Shown: one piece after another, positions 37,764 through 47,205 of the stretch
How positions within the stretch are numbered: the first letter of the stretch is position 1
How the letters are laid out: every line of letters starts with the position of its first letter
DNA from: Candidatus Acidiferrales bacterium
Lineage (GTDB): Bacteria > Bacteroidota > Ignavibacteria > Kryptoniales > JAKASW01
Assembly (NCBI GenBank): GCA_035515795.1
Contig: DATJAY010000035.1
Span: 362,851 to 426,850, forward strand
Reading direction: 5' to 3'
DNA length: 64,000 nucleotides
Notes under the pieces: generated by a model
Seen by the model: the letters and a program-made list of their open reading frames with translations, nothing else
Databases searched by the model: none
What the model was told of the DNA's origin: nothing
Made by a program: the position numbers and the translations under genes

Positions 37764-39035
37764 TTAAACCAAATCCTCAAGGCTCTGTCTATCTCTGATC
37801 ACGCGCGCATAGTCGTTATCAACGAGAACCTCTGCAGGTTTCGGACGGGAGTTGTAGTTTGAAGCAAGAGAAAATCCATACGCGCCGGTCGTCATAATTG
37901 CCAGCAGGTCTCCTCTTTTCACGCCCGGAAGCTTGCGCTGGAGCGCGAACGCGTCCGTCGACTCGCAAACCGGTCCGACAACATCGACGATCTCTATTTT
38001 GCTCCTCTGGACTTTCACGGGAACGATCTGGTGATATGCGGAATACAATGCGTGACGCATCATGTCGTTCATCGCCGCATCAACGACGATGAATATTCTT
38101 CCGGAAGAAACTTTCCGGTACAGAACTCTCGTCAGGAGAACACCGGCTTCCGCGACAATGAATCGACCCGGCTCAATCGTGATCTCGCAGCCAGGAAGAG
38201 TAAGATTCTCTTTGATTACCTTCGCGAGAGCACGCAGATCGATCACCGACTCTCCGTTTTTATCCGCCGGCAGAGATTTGTGCTTGAGTGCATTCTTGTA
38301 TTGTACCCCGATGCCGCCGCCGAGATCGATTTGTTTCACACGGATACCCGATCTCTTCAGCCTTGTCACCAATTTGCGGAAAGATTCTGCCGCTTCGGCG
38401 AACGGCTCGATTTCCGTTATCTGCGATCCTATATGACAATGGAGTCCGGCGAATTCGACATTCTTCAGTTTTGTCGCCAACTCAGCCGCATCTTCAGCGT
38501 GGTCGATATCGATGCCGAACTTGTTCTCTTTGAGTCCCGTGGAGATATGCGGATGAGTGCGCGCATCGACATCGGGGTTTATTCTGAGGAGCACCTTTGC
38601 GGTCTTGTCCAGCGTGGATGCGCACTTTGAAATGGTCTTTAGTTCTTGAGTTGACTCGACGGTGAATGTCCCGACATTTCGCATCAACGCGAAGTTGATG
38701 TCCTGATCCGTCTTGCCGACGCCTGCGAGCGAGATGGATTCGGGCGGAAAGCCGCTTTTCAATGCGAGAAATACTTCGCCTGCCGAAACGGTGTCCGCGC
38801 CGGCACCGAGAGACCTGATGTGTTTCAGGATTTCTATATTCGAATTTGCTTTGAGAGCGTAGAGCAATTTGATATTCGGTACGCTATGAAATGCCTTACT
38901 CAGCATTTCAAATCTTTCGGTGATTCGATTTTTGCTGTAAACATAAAGCGGGGTCCCGTATCTCTCAGCGAGATCGGGGGCCTGAATGTTCTCAATATGG
39001 AGCAGATTTTTCCTGTAGGTTATTTGATCTGTCAT
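37764..39035 (-). CDS. lysA: Diaminopimelate decarboxylase
   Basis: A 423-residue PLP enzyme making lysine from meso-diaminopimelate. PLP lysine in LYALKANSN, then HCHIGSQ, the GGGIGVQY loop, EPGRFIV and the GPVCESTD active-site Cys from the partner subunit. I start it at the ATG 22 bases after the lysC stop (weak AGGGA site). A longer frame into lysC has no family match. Together with lysC and asd it covers three lysine steps. Confidence 0.95.
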   Translation of the reverse strand: MTDQITYRKNLLHIENIQAPDLAERYGTPLYVYSKNRITERFEMLSKAFHSVPNIKLLYALKANSNIEILKHIRSLGAGADTVSAGEVFLALKSGFPPESISLAGVGKTDQDINFALMRNVGTFTVESTQELKTISKCASTLDKTAKVLLRINPDVDARTHPHISTGLKENKFGIDIDHAEDAAELATKLKNVEFAGLHCHIGSQITEIEPFAEAAESFRKLVTRLKRSGIRVKQIDLGGGIGVQYKNALKHKSLPADKNGESVIDLRALAKVIKENLTLPGCEITIEPGRFIVAEAGVLLTRVLYRKVSSGRIFIVVDAAMNDMMRHALYSAYHQIVPVKVQRSKIEIVDVVGPVCESTDAFALQRKLPGVKRGDLLAIMTTGAYGFSLASNYNSRPKPAEVLVDNDYARVIRDRQSLEDLV

Positions 39036-39057
39036 TGCAATTATGTCCCTGACTTTC

Positions 39058-40443
39058 TTAATCGAATATCTCGCTTGAGAGACCGCGGGAATTCCCGAAA
39101 AGATCTTTGTGCAGAAGCTGGACCGCTCGTTCCAAGTCGTTTTCATCCACTACGAAGCCGATATTAATTTCCGAGGCGCCCTGGGAAATCATGTTCACTC
39201 TGATCCCATCCATCGCGGAAAAGATTTTGCCCACGATACCGGGACTGTGGCGGATATTCTCGCCGACTACGCAGACTATTGCCTTGCCGCTTGAAGAGGT
39301 GACTTCTGCGAATTCATCGAACTCCTTCTTCATTTCTTCCAATTTTGTCGTATCATCGATCGCGACGGAGATGCTGACTTCGCTGGTCGCCACTGCGTGA
39401 GCGATAGTCTTATATTTATTGAACACGGCAAAAACGGCTTCAAGGAAATCGTGCGCCATGAACATACGGCTTGAGACCAGGTTCAAGAGGGTTATGTGCT
39501 CCTTGTAAACGATGGATTTAACGATACACTCCTCGTGATTTTCGCTTCTCGATATGAGTGTGCCGCGATATGATGGATTGCGCGAATTCCTGACGTAGAC
39601 CGGAATATTTTTTTCTATTGCAGGAAGTATCGTCATCGGGTGTAAAACTTTCGCCCCGAAATAAGCAAGCTCGGACGCCTCGTTGAACGACATCTTTTTT
39701 ATCCGGCGGGCTTCGGTCACTATAGACGGATCGGCTGTGAGGACTCCGTCAACATCGGTCCAAATTTGAATTTCCTCGGCTCCGAGTAGTGCCCCGATGA
39801 TAGCTGCCGAGTAATCCGATCCTCCTCTTCCGATTGTCGTGGTAATCCCTTTCTCGCTCGCACCGATGAAACCCTGTGTCACGACGACGTAACCGCCGTT
39901 CACCAAAGGCATCAAAGCCTTTTTAGTTTTCTCTCCGACGATTTCAAAGAGAGGAACAGCCTTGGTGTAAGTTTCGTTGGTTATCATGTACTCGCGCGCA
40001 TCCACGAGAGCCGCCTTAATAGAGTTTTCTTCCATTGCCTGGGCGGTTATCATCGACGACAGCCGTTCTCCGTAGGAAGCGATTGCGTCGCGCGACCTGT
40101 TCGAAACTTCGCCGAGGACGGAGATCGCCTGGGAGAGGTTTCTCAGTTCATGCGCGTAAACGGAAATTTTCCCTTTGAGATAGTTCTTCGGAAGCTCGGA
40201 GCTCATCAGCTCATCGACCAGTTTATCATGTCTGGACCTGATTGCAGAAATGAGGTCGTTTGATTCCTCTTTTTTTCCTTCCGCCGATAGAGCCGCGATT
40301 TTCAAAAGCTGGTTTGTAACTCCGGCACACGCGGATACAACCACAATAGGTCTCCTCGGAATTTCCGACTCGACGATTTCGATCAATCTCAATATCGCAG
40401 CAGAATCCTCCACGGAGGTTCCGCCGAATTTCATTACAATCAT
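39058..40443 (-). CDS. lysC: Aspartate kinase (lysine-pathway, monofunctional)
   Basis: A 461-residue enzyme that phosphorylates aspartate. Kinase domain (IVMKFGGTSVED at residues 2-13; TTIGRGGSDYSA; EIQIWTDVDGV). Two C-terminal ACT domains (about residues 310-460) suggest feedback control by lysine or threonine. AAAGGA lies 7 bases upstream of the ATG. No lysine riboswitch fits in the 63-base gap to the upstream protease gene, so allostery rather than an RNA switch is the likely control. Confidence 0.95.
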   Translation of the reverse strand: MIVMKFGGTSVEDSAAILRLIEIVESEIPRRPIVVVSACAGVTNQLLKIAALSAEGKKEESNDLISAIRSRHDKLVDELMSSELPKNYLKGKISVYAHELRNLSQAISVLGEVSNRSRDAIASYGERLSSMITAQAMEENSIKAALVDAREYMITNETYTKAVPLFEIVGEKTKKALMPLVNGGYVVVTQGFIGASEKGITTTIGRGGSDYSAAIIGALLGAEEIQIWTDVDGVLTADPSIVTEARRIKKMSFNEASELAYFGAKVLHPMTILPAIEKNIPVYVRNSRNPSYRGTLISRSENHEECIVKSIVYKEHITLLNLVSSRMFMAHDFLEAVFAVFNKYKTIAHAVATSEVSISVAIDDTTKLEEMKKEFDEFAEVTSSSGKAIVCVVGENIRHSPGIVGKIFSAMDGIRVNMISQGASEINIGFVVDENDLERAVQLLHKDLFGNSRGLSSEIFD

Positions 40444-40506
40444 TCGATAATCCTTTGAGTAATCATCATCCTGTTCTCGACTATGGGGAGATGGCCCGGA
40501 ATGAGC

Positions 40507-41163
40507 CTATGCAAACGAAACAACAAGCTGGTACAGCGGTGCGTAAAAGAATTGTATCGTTGCATTAAAAGCCTCATGGAAAGCAGGGACTCTCATCAAA
40601 AAAATAATCAAAAGAATTCCTGCAAAGCCTACTCTGCTGTAGGTCTCAGCCGCTTCATCCGGCAAAAAAGCGCTTAACACGTGCGACCCGTCCAGCGGCG
40701 GAATCGGAATCAGGTTAAATATTCCAAGCATGACGTTGAGATAAATTCCGCCGGAGAACATCCTTAATAGAAACTCGATGAACTTTGGCGACACACCGCC
40801 GACAAGCGGAGAAATTTTCAGTAGAAAAATCGTTATGATGGAACAGGCGATCGCCATCATCAAATTCGAGATTGGGCCGACCGAAGAGACGATTACATTG
40901 TCGCGCCTGTAATTGGACAAATTCATGGGATTGACCGGAACGGGCTTCGCCCAGGCGATCAGTATTTGTCCCGCCATCAGAAGCGAAAAGAGCGGAACTA
41001 TTATCGAGCCTACGAGATCGATATGGGGGATAGGGTTGAGTGTGAGCCGTCCCATGTCGCGGGCTGTCGGATCACCCAGCTTCAGCGCAGCATATCCGTG
41101 ACAGATTTCGTGTACGATTACGGAAAAGAGCAAAATAGGTAGAATGTATAGTTCACTGAGCAT
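40507..41163 (-). CDS. Site-2 protease family (M50) membrane protein
   Basis: A 218-residue intramembrane metalloprotease. HEICH at residues 18-22 is the zinc HExxH motif in the first membrane segment. The third ligand lies in FNLIPIPPLDGS, the conserved N-x-x-P-x-x-P-L-D-G. Five or so membrane segments and no PDZ domain, so the short soluble-lacking (YwhC-like) group. It overlaps the XerD-like gene by 11 bases. Confidence 0.92.
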   Translation of the reverse strand: MLSELYILPILLFSVIVHEICHGYAALKLGDPTARDMGRLTLNPIPHIDLVGSIIVPLFSLLMAGQILIAWAKPVPVNPMNLSNYRRDNVIVSSVGPISNLMMAIACSIITIFLLKISPLVGGVSPKFIEFLLRMFSGGIYLNVMLGIFNLIPIPPLDGSHVLSAFLPDEAAETYSRVGFAGILLIIFLMRVPAFHEAFNATIQFFYAPLYQLVVSFA

Positions 41164-42094
41164 GTCTTCCTCTTGGGTGAAACCTGTCGAGCACTGCTTT
41201 CAAATAGTTTCTGTCCAAATGTAAATATACCTGCGTTGTTCCGATGTCGCTGTGTCCCAGCATCTCCTGTACCGCGCGGATGTCCGCGCCGCCTTCCAGC
41301 AAGTGAGTAGCGAATGTGTGTCGCAAAGTGTGCGGGTGGATTTTTTTCTTGATGCTCGCATCACGAGCGTACTTCTGCAGAAATCTCCAGACGGAAATTC
41401 GCGAAATTTTTCCTCCTCTGAAATTTAAGAAAAGGAAATCGCCCGTGTTTGTTTTGTGTCGCATCAAATCGTTTCGTACCGTAGAATCATAACGCGCGAT
41501 CCATTGGAGTGCGATGTCGCCGATCGGCACAATTCTCTCCTTGGAGCCTTTTCCGAAAACTCGGAGCACATTTTCGCTCTTAATTAAATCTCTTTTCTTG
41601 AGATTAACAAGCTCGCTCACCCTCATGCCTGTCGCGTAAAGGGTTTCTATGATAGCACGATCGCGGATGCCAAGTTTCTCGTTAGTATCGGGAGCCTTTA
41701 TGAGTCTCTCAATTTCCGCTCTGTTTAAAACAACCGGAAGTCTTTTTGACGGTTTCGGTCGATCAAGATTTGTCGTCGGATCGATTTCCGAAATTTTCCT
41801 GAAGACTAAAAACCTGTGGAGATTCTTTACAGCGGAAAAGTTCCGTGCGATGCTGCTCTGTTTCAATCCGAGATCGAATAATGACTTAAAGTAGCTTCTC
41901 ACTTCGGGTCTCGAAATTTCGTTGAGTCCAATGATGCCGTGGGTTTCAACATATCCGGCGTATCTATTCAGGTCGTTGCGGTAAGATGCAATGCTGTTAT
42001 CCGACAACCCTTTTTCGAATTTCATGAATTCGAAAAACAGATCAAGCTGGTTGGATATTTTCTTGTTTAGTTCCGGTACAGACACGATAGGCAA
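41153..42094 (-). CDS. XerC/XerD-like tyrosine recombinase
   Basis: A 313-residue site-specific recombinase. N-terminal SAM-like core-binding domain (about 15-105), catalytic domain (about 115-305) with Arg in ATGMRVSEL, Lys in FGKGSKERI, HTLRHTFATH and GHSDI, and the Tyr nucleophile in QVYLHL. Full set of active residues. Housekeeping context (12 bases from the 7TM-HD gene, overlapping the protease gene) favours chromosome-dimer resolution rather than a mobile element. The start is a TTG. Confidence 0.93.
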   Translation of the reverse strand: MPIVSVPELNKKISNQLDLFFEFMKFEKGLSDNSIASYRNDLNRYAGYVETHGIIGLNEISRPEVRSYFKSLFDLGLKQSSIARNFSAVKNLHRFLVFRKISEIDPTTNLDRPKPSKRLPVVLNRAEIERLIKAPDTNEKLGIRDRAIIETLYATGMRVSELVNLKKRDLIKSENVLRVFGKGSKERIVPIGDIALQWIARYDSTVRNDLMRHKTNTGDFLFLNFRGGKISRISVWRFLQKYARDASIKKKIHPHTLRHTFATHLLEGGADIRAVQEMLGHSDIGTTQVYLHLDRNYLKAVLDRFHPRGRHAQ

Positions 42095-42106
42095 ATTCCC
42101 AATTTC

Positions 42107-44563
42107 TCAATGCTTTCGCTTGTTCCCTTTTGAACGTTTATCTGTACTATGATGTACGGAGTGAGGATGATGAGCTGTTCTCTTTTTTTTCTGCACAACC
42201 GGCGGGGCAAGGGCGTCGATCTCACTTTGCCTTAGCTCGCCGACAGGTTCGGGGATTCTGTCGGTGGATTCATCTTGGTAAAATCCGCCGGGAGATTTCT
42301 CGAGTCCGGATGGTTCGCCGGACTGATCGGGATACTCGATTCTCCTGTGGTAGATGCCGGATAGAACCGACAGAAAACTTTCCTTTATTCGCGTTAAATC
42401 GCTGAAGGTTAAATCGGTATTGTCGAGCTGTCCCTCTTCGTACCTGCTCTTGACAATGTCCTCCATCATGGCTTCAACGTTCTCCAGGCTCTTTTCCTGC
42501 AGCGAACGCGTGGCCGCTTCTACGGAATCGGCGAGCATCACTATGGCCGTTTCTTTCGAGCGCGGCTTTGGCCCATCGTAACGGTAATCTTCCTCGCTTA
42601 CGTCGCCTGTCGCAAACGGCCTCCGGAGAGCCTTGCCATAAAAATAGGCGACGAGAGTCGTGCCATGATGCATCGGGATGAAATCTATGACTCGCTGCGG
42701 AAGGTGGTTCTCCTTTGCCAGGTCGATCCCATCGGTCACATGGGACACAACCATTTGAACGCTGACATCCGGGGGAAGCCACTCATGCTTTGATTTGTCG
42801 TGATCCATGGTGTTCTCGACGAAATATTCGGGGCGCAGAATTTTACCGATGTCATGGTAATAAGCGCCGACGCGTGCAAGTATCGGGTTTGCACCGACGG
42901 CTTCGGCCGCTTTTTCGGCAAGGGTTCCTACGATTATGGAATGGTGAAAAGTACCTGGCGCCTTCTGGGACAACTCCCGAAGAAGAGGCTGGTTAAAATC
43001 CGACAATTCCAGAAGCGTAAGGTCGGTTGCGATGTTGAATACCTTCTCGAAAAATATGAGGAGCCCGAACGTGATGATCGGCGATAGTATCGAGTTAACT
43101 GCTATGAGTGAAAATTCCGCAAGGATTGTCGAAGTATCTTCAACTTTCTGGAACGAAATGGCGAGCGTCGAGATGGAATAACCCACGAAAATAAAAACCA
43201 AGCTTCTGAAAATCTGCGTGCGATTCTTGATATCCCGCACGGTATATACGGCAAGCGCACCCGCAATAAGAGATGTGAATGCTGCGCCGAAGTCGTTGCC
43301 TTTCATCGCTCCAACGAGCAGAGCGACGGCGACGGTGGTCTGGAATGCTACGCGTGAGTCAAAGATAATCGCAACTATCATGGATGCGACAGGCACGAGC
43401 ACAAGATATTCTACTGGCAGTGCGGTTTGAGCCGTGAATGCAAAATACATGAGTAGCGCTTCGAAGATCAAAAGCACTGCTATGATCGAGAGCAATTTGT
43501 TGTTGTAAAAAATTCTTTTTCTGAAAAGGAACAAGTAGATGCTCAACAGTCCGATTACCGCAAATACCAGAACGAATTTTCCTGCAAATTGGAGAAGGAT
43601 GTCCGCGGCGTCGGTCCTTTCACGCATCGCCTTCTCGAGCGAGTCAAGCTTCAGCTTTGTATCACCGGTGATACGATCATGTTTGCTGATGATCCTTTCA
43701 TTTTCCTTCACGAAGCCGACGGTACGCGGCACCAGATCGATTGCAGCATTGATTTCTCGCCGAGTCTGGGTGCTGTCGAAAATAAGATTCGGTTTTACTT
43801 GTGCCATGACAGCGGCTGCAACGATCTCCGATGCGGCCGTGTCGCCTCTGAGGATATCGTTCGCCTGTTGGTAAACCTGGCCGGCCACGTCCTGAATCGT
43901 CAGCACCTGGCCGATTGAGACCGGGGTTTCGGAGTTTTGCTCCCGGACCGATATCACGCTCGAGCCGGTTTGCTCGCGCGCTCTGTCTATGATACCTGTC
44001 ATATAGGCGCTTGCGACGATCGAGTTTATGGGCGGTATCAGCTTTTCCAGCCTGTTGAGAAAAAGGGGATCTCTGATGCTGCTCATCATCAGCTGATGCC
44101 AGTCAGGATCGGAAAATTTATAAGGCAGTTCTTGAAAAAGATCTTGCAGTGCTACCGAATCGCGGCCGAAAGTTTTCCCTTTTCCCTCGCGCTCGAGTTT
44201 TTTCAAGAGCCCGACGGCGGCTCTTATCTTCATCAGCGTCGAAGCTGTTGAATCAATTTGATACACTCCGACAGTCATCTTGTTAAATACAGGATAGACG
44301 CGCGCCGCCGCCTGTCCGATCTCTTTCTCATACTCGCTGTCCTCTTTGTAAATCGCAAAAGAAAAAGGAGCGATTACATCCTCATGTGTCCATATTGTCC
44401 CGACATCGTAGTTAACCGTGATCTGGTTCTGTGATGGCGCTAATAAAGTAATAACCGCTACCACCGCTAGGAAAATCAAAATCTTAACCCATGCGCTGGT
44501 TTCCTTGTTTACGCCGGCAATTTTTTGAAGCAAACTCCCGATTTTCTGTCGCATATCAGGCAT
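42107..44563 (-). CDS. 7TM-HD (PgpH-like) membrane phosphohydrolase
   Basis: An 818-residue protein. One N-terminal membrane helix (about 26-43), a large extracytoplasmic 7TMR-HDED domain (about 50-300), seven membrane helices (about 315-500), and a cytoplasmic HD domain with HHSIIVGTLAEKA and YYHDIGK. PgpH proteins of this build hydrolyse c-di-AMP. It ends in a Lys/His-rich tail (KKKRTAHHPHSVHH). It follows the HAD gene by 6 bases. The nucleotide substrate is inferred from the family. Confidence 0.92.
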   Translation of the reverse strand: MPDMRQKIGSLLQKIAGVNKETSAWVKILIFLAVVAVITLLAPSQNQITVNYDVGTIWTHEDVIAPFSFAIYKEDSEYEKEIGQAAARVYPVFNKMTVGVYQIDSTASTLMKIRAAVGLLKKLEREGKGKTFGRDSVALQDLFQELPYKFSDPDWHQLMMSSIRDPLFLNRLEKLIPPINSIVASAYMTGIIDRAREQTGSSVISVREQNSETPVSIGQVLTIQDVAGQVYQQANDILRGDTAASEIVAAAVMAQVKPNLIFDSTQTRREINAAIDLVPRTVGFVKENERIISKHDRITGDTKLKLDSLEKAMRERTDAADILLQFAGKFVLVFAVIGLLSIYLFLFRKRIFYNNKLLSIIAVLLIFEALLMYFAFTAQTALPVEYLVLVPVASMIVAIIFDSRVAFQTTVAVALLVGAMKGNDFGAAFTSLIAGALAVYTVRDIKNRTQIFRSLVFIFVGYSISTLAISFQKVEDTSTILAEFSLIAVNSILSPIITFGLLIFFEKVFNIATDLTLLELSDFNQPLLRELSQKAPGTFHHSIIVGTLAEKAAEAVGANPILARVGAYYHDIGKILRPEYFVENTMDHDKSKHEWLPPDVSVQMVVSHVTDGIDLAKENHLPQRVIDFIPMHHGTTLVAYFYGKALRRPFATGDVSEEDYRYDGPKPRSKETAIVMLADSVEAATRSLQEKSLENVEAMMEDIVKSRYEEGQLDNTDLTFSDLTRIKESFLSVLSGIYHRRIEYPDQSGEPSGLEKSPGGFYQDESTDRIPEPVGELRQSEIDALAPPVVQKKKRTAHHPHSVHHSTDKRSKGNKRKH

Positions 44564-44569
44564 TGTAGA

Positions 44570-45439
44570 CTATGAACCGTGGTCCATTCTCAATTTGAAA
44601 ATTGTTTCGAAAAACTCAGCGGCTCCGTTTTGGTCGTTGGTGGCATGCGTGATCAAATCCGCACGTTCCTTGAGTTCCCAGACCGCATTTTTCATTGCCA
44701 CACCTATCCCGGCCCGCTCGAAAGCCGCGATATCATTTTGAAAATCTCCGACGACGGCAACTTCCTTTTTCCCGATCCGCAGGTACTTCTCTAAATGTGA
44801 CAGACCGGTGGCCTTTGAATGGTCCTTGTTTTTTATTTCAAGATACCATCGATCGTCATAGCGGGAGCTCTTATATACTTTCGTATCGGTTTTCGAAAAG
44901 AGATGGATTGAGCGACGGGCTATGGACGCTATGTTATGCTTCGAATCTGCTCCGACGATGATCTGAATCGTCTTGTCGGCCACGGAATTGAGATTTTCTA
45001 TTTCCACTCTATCTAGTTTGAAGCTATCGATGTAGCTTGGGACCATGGTTTCAGTTTCATGGCAGACCATCTTGTCATCCACGAAAAGCACGACGCTTGC
45101 AAATTTTCTCTCGGCCTCGGAGATGATTTTTCTTACGACGGAAGACTTTATGTAGCTTGCAAAAATGTTTTCTTTGCTGTGCGGAAGCCTGATGAGTCCG
45201 CCATCGAGAGAAATTATCGGCATAGTCACATCGAGTTCGTCGGCGATTCGCTCGGCCGATGAATGCGCTCTTGCGGTCATAATTGCGAATTTTATCCCTA
45301 ATCCCTTAAGTTTCCAAACGCTCTTCCGGGTTACGTCAGTGATTTTCCCTTCATCGTTCAATAATGTTCCATCAAGGTCAGACACAACGAGTCTGACCCG
45401 CTTCAATTTTCTTACAAGACGGGGCGTTAGTTCTTCCAT
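44570..45439 (-). CDS. Cof-type HAD-IIB phosphatase
   Basis: A 289-residue HAD hydrolase. Motif I is VVSDLDGTLL (about residue 18), then the C2B cap, Lys of motif III in SKATGLSHLEKYL, and motif IV GDFQNDIAAFERAG. Such enzymes dephosphorylate sugar or nucleotide phosphates; the substrate is not deducible. It is the first gene of the minus-strand run, divergent from pfkA. Confidence 0.9.
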   Translation of the reverse strand: MEELTPRLVRKLKRVRLVVSDLDGTLLNDEGKITDVTRKSVWKLKGLGIKFAIMTARAHSSAERIADELDVTMPIISLDGGLIRLPHSKENIFASYIKSSVVRKIISEAERKFASVVLFVDDKMVCHETETMVPSYIDSFKLDRVEIENLNSVADKTIQIIVGADSKHNIASIARRSIHLFSKTDTKVYKSSRYDDRWYLEIKNKDHSKATGLSHLEKYLRIGKKEVAVVGDFQNDIAAFERAGIGVAMKNAVWELKERADLITHATNDQNGAAEFFETIFKLRMDHGS

Positions 45440-45651
45440 CGCTATCTGATTAAGTCAGTTAAAATATAAAATACAAGTTTTAAGTCTCATCTTCTATGCC
45501 GTCTCGCTCATTATTGAAAAGATTTTGGACCCTTCAGTCGAAATTTATTTGCATATCGGGATGGTCAAAACGGCACTTTGCATTTTCTCGCCTTAAATGA
45601 TAAATTTAATCCGTTTTTCTAACGAAGCGATCCCTTCGGGAAAAGGAGACA

Positions 45652-46623
45652 ATGAGCAAAATCAAAAAAATCGGCGTTTATACGAGCGGCGGTGATGCAC
45701 CCGGTATGAACGCCGCATTAAGAGCAATTGTAAGAACTGCGGTCTATCATAATGTCGAAGTAGTTGGGATACAACACGGCTATAACGGGATGCTGAAAGG
45801 CGATTTTGTCCCGCTCGGCCCACGCTCGGTGTCAAACATAATTCAGCGTGGTGGTACAATCTTAAAGACGGCGCGCTCTAAGGAATTCATGACCCGAGAA
45901 GGAAGAGCCAAGGCAGCTGCAAACCTCAGCGCACAGGGAATAGATGGACTTGTCGCAATCGGTGGGAACGGGACCTTCCAGGGGGCAACGCTTCTTTACG
46001 ACGAACATATGATTCCGACGGTGGGTGTTCCAGGCACCATCGACAATGATCTCTACGGTACCGACCTCACGGTCGGGTACGATACCGCAATAAACACGGC
46101 AGTCGACGCGATAGACAAAATTCGCGATACCGCGGATGCTCACGATAGAGTGTTTTATGTTGAAGTGATGGGACGGGATGCCGGCTTTATCGCGCTCGAC
46201 GTAGGTATAAGCACCGGTGCCGAGTACATCGCGATCCCGGAGATTGAAGAAAATTTCGAAGCAATCCGGCAGAAGTTGACCACCGGAGGACGCCAGCGAA
46301 GCAGCATCGTGGTCATTGCGGAAGGTTGCTTTAACGGAGGTGCGGTGGACCTCGCCAGAAGAATGAGTGAATTTGTTCATTTGCAGTACCGTGTAACAGT
46401 TCTCGGTCATATTCAGAGAGGCGGAAGCCCGACCGCGCGAGACCGGGTTCTGGCAGCGAAACTGGGTTCAGCAGCTGTTGATGCGCTGTTACATGGCGAG
46501 CTAAATGTCATGGCGGGCGAGATCAACGACAAGGTTGTCCTCACGCCGATGCGCGATACTTGGGAAAAAAGAAAAACAGTAGACAACAGCCTTATCGAAC
46601 TGGCAAAAGTGTTGTCTATATGA
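45652..46623 (+). CDS. pfkA: ATP-dependent 6-phosphofructokinase
   Basis: A 323-residue PfkA. TSGGDAPGMN (residues 11-20) binds the nucleotide; PGTIDND holds the catalytic Asp; EVMGRDAGF and HIQRGG bind sugar phosphate. Gly at the position after GGN and in PGTID points to ATP, not pyrophosphate, as donor. The usual GGDGS motif here reads GGNGT, so the magnesium-binding Asp is Asn106. AAAAGGAG lies 4 bases before the ATG. A small CCCTTCGGG hairpin lies just upstream of this site. Confidence 0.94.
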   Translation: MSKIKKIGVYTSGGDAPGMNAALRAIVRTAVYHNVEVVGIQHGYNGMLKGDFVPLGPRSVSNIIQRGGTILKTARSKEFMTREGRAKAAANLSAQGIDGLVAIGGNGTFQGATLLYDEHMIPTVGVPGTIDNDLYGTDLTVGYDTAINTAVDAIDKIRDTADAHDRVFYVEVMGRDAGFIALDVGISTGAEYIAIPEIEENFEAIRQKLTTGGRQRSSIVVIAEGCFNGGAVDLARRMSEFVHLQYRVTVLGHIQRGGSPTARDRVLAAKLGSAAVDALLHGELNVMAGEINDKVVLTPMRDTWEKRKTVDNSLIELAKVLSI

Positions 46624-46650
46624 GACTTAGTCAGGCTCGTCTGTAACGTG

Positions 46651-47052
46651 ATGAAAGTAACGATCCTCGCATTGTTTATTCCTAGTGCATTGGCTCTTGC
46701 TCAATCAAACTGTACTGTCATTAACTTTGACCACGCCGTTCAGCTGAAAGAATGGGCTGCCATTGATACTGATGAAGCGGGACTGACGACGCATGAACGC
46801 TACAGCGCCGCTTACGAAGGAGGATGGTGGCACTGCATATATTGTTTTCAAAGGAATATTGATTATCGACCTGAAACCTCAGACGAGTCTATTCCGGGTT
46901 GGCCGTCTGAAACGTACGGGTATTTAAACGGTTTTGAAGATGCACTTCAAAGAATAAAATCTTGCTTACAAAGCCATGCGAAAGACGAAGTCAAAAATGC
47001 TTTGGCAAAACTCAGGATTCCCGACACGCTTCATTATGAGGTAAAAAGGTAG
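46651..47052 (+). CDS. Small secreted cysteine-containing protein, unknown
   Basis: A 133-residue protein with a signal peptide (residues 1-18, ending ALAQ) and a short mature part with Cys pairs (HCIYCF) and Trp-rich segments. I recognise no family. It starts at an ATG 28 bases after pfkA, with a GTG directly upstream as an alternative. Confidence 0.5.
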   Translation: MKVTILALFIPSALALAQSNCTVINFDHAVQLKEWAAIDTDEAGLTTHERYSAAYEGGWWHCIYCFQRNIDYRPETSDESIPGWPSETYGYLNGFEDALQRIKSCLQSHAKDEVKNALAKLRIPDTLHYEVKR

Positions 47053-47205
47053 GTCTCGGCGGCGGACCTAACTCGTCGGCTCATGTTGATGGAGTGGACT
47101 TGGTTGGTTGTTAGTGATTTCAAAGGTTCGGCGTCGTAGACTGGCCTTGATCGACAGAAGTTCGGACCGGGCTGATATTTAAGGACAGGAGATAGAAGGA
47201 TCTTA

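Noticed and set aside
40444..40506. Lysine riboswitch before lysC
   Set aside because: The gap is only 63 bases, too short for the lysine riboswitch (about 170 nt), and no such motifs are seen.
41153..42094. XerD-like gene as an integrase of a mobile element
   Set aside because: It overlaps housekeeping genes on both sides, no attachment repeats or cargo genes are visible, and the tRNA gene is 20 kb away.
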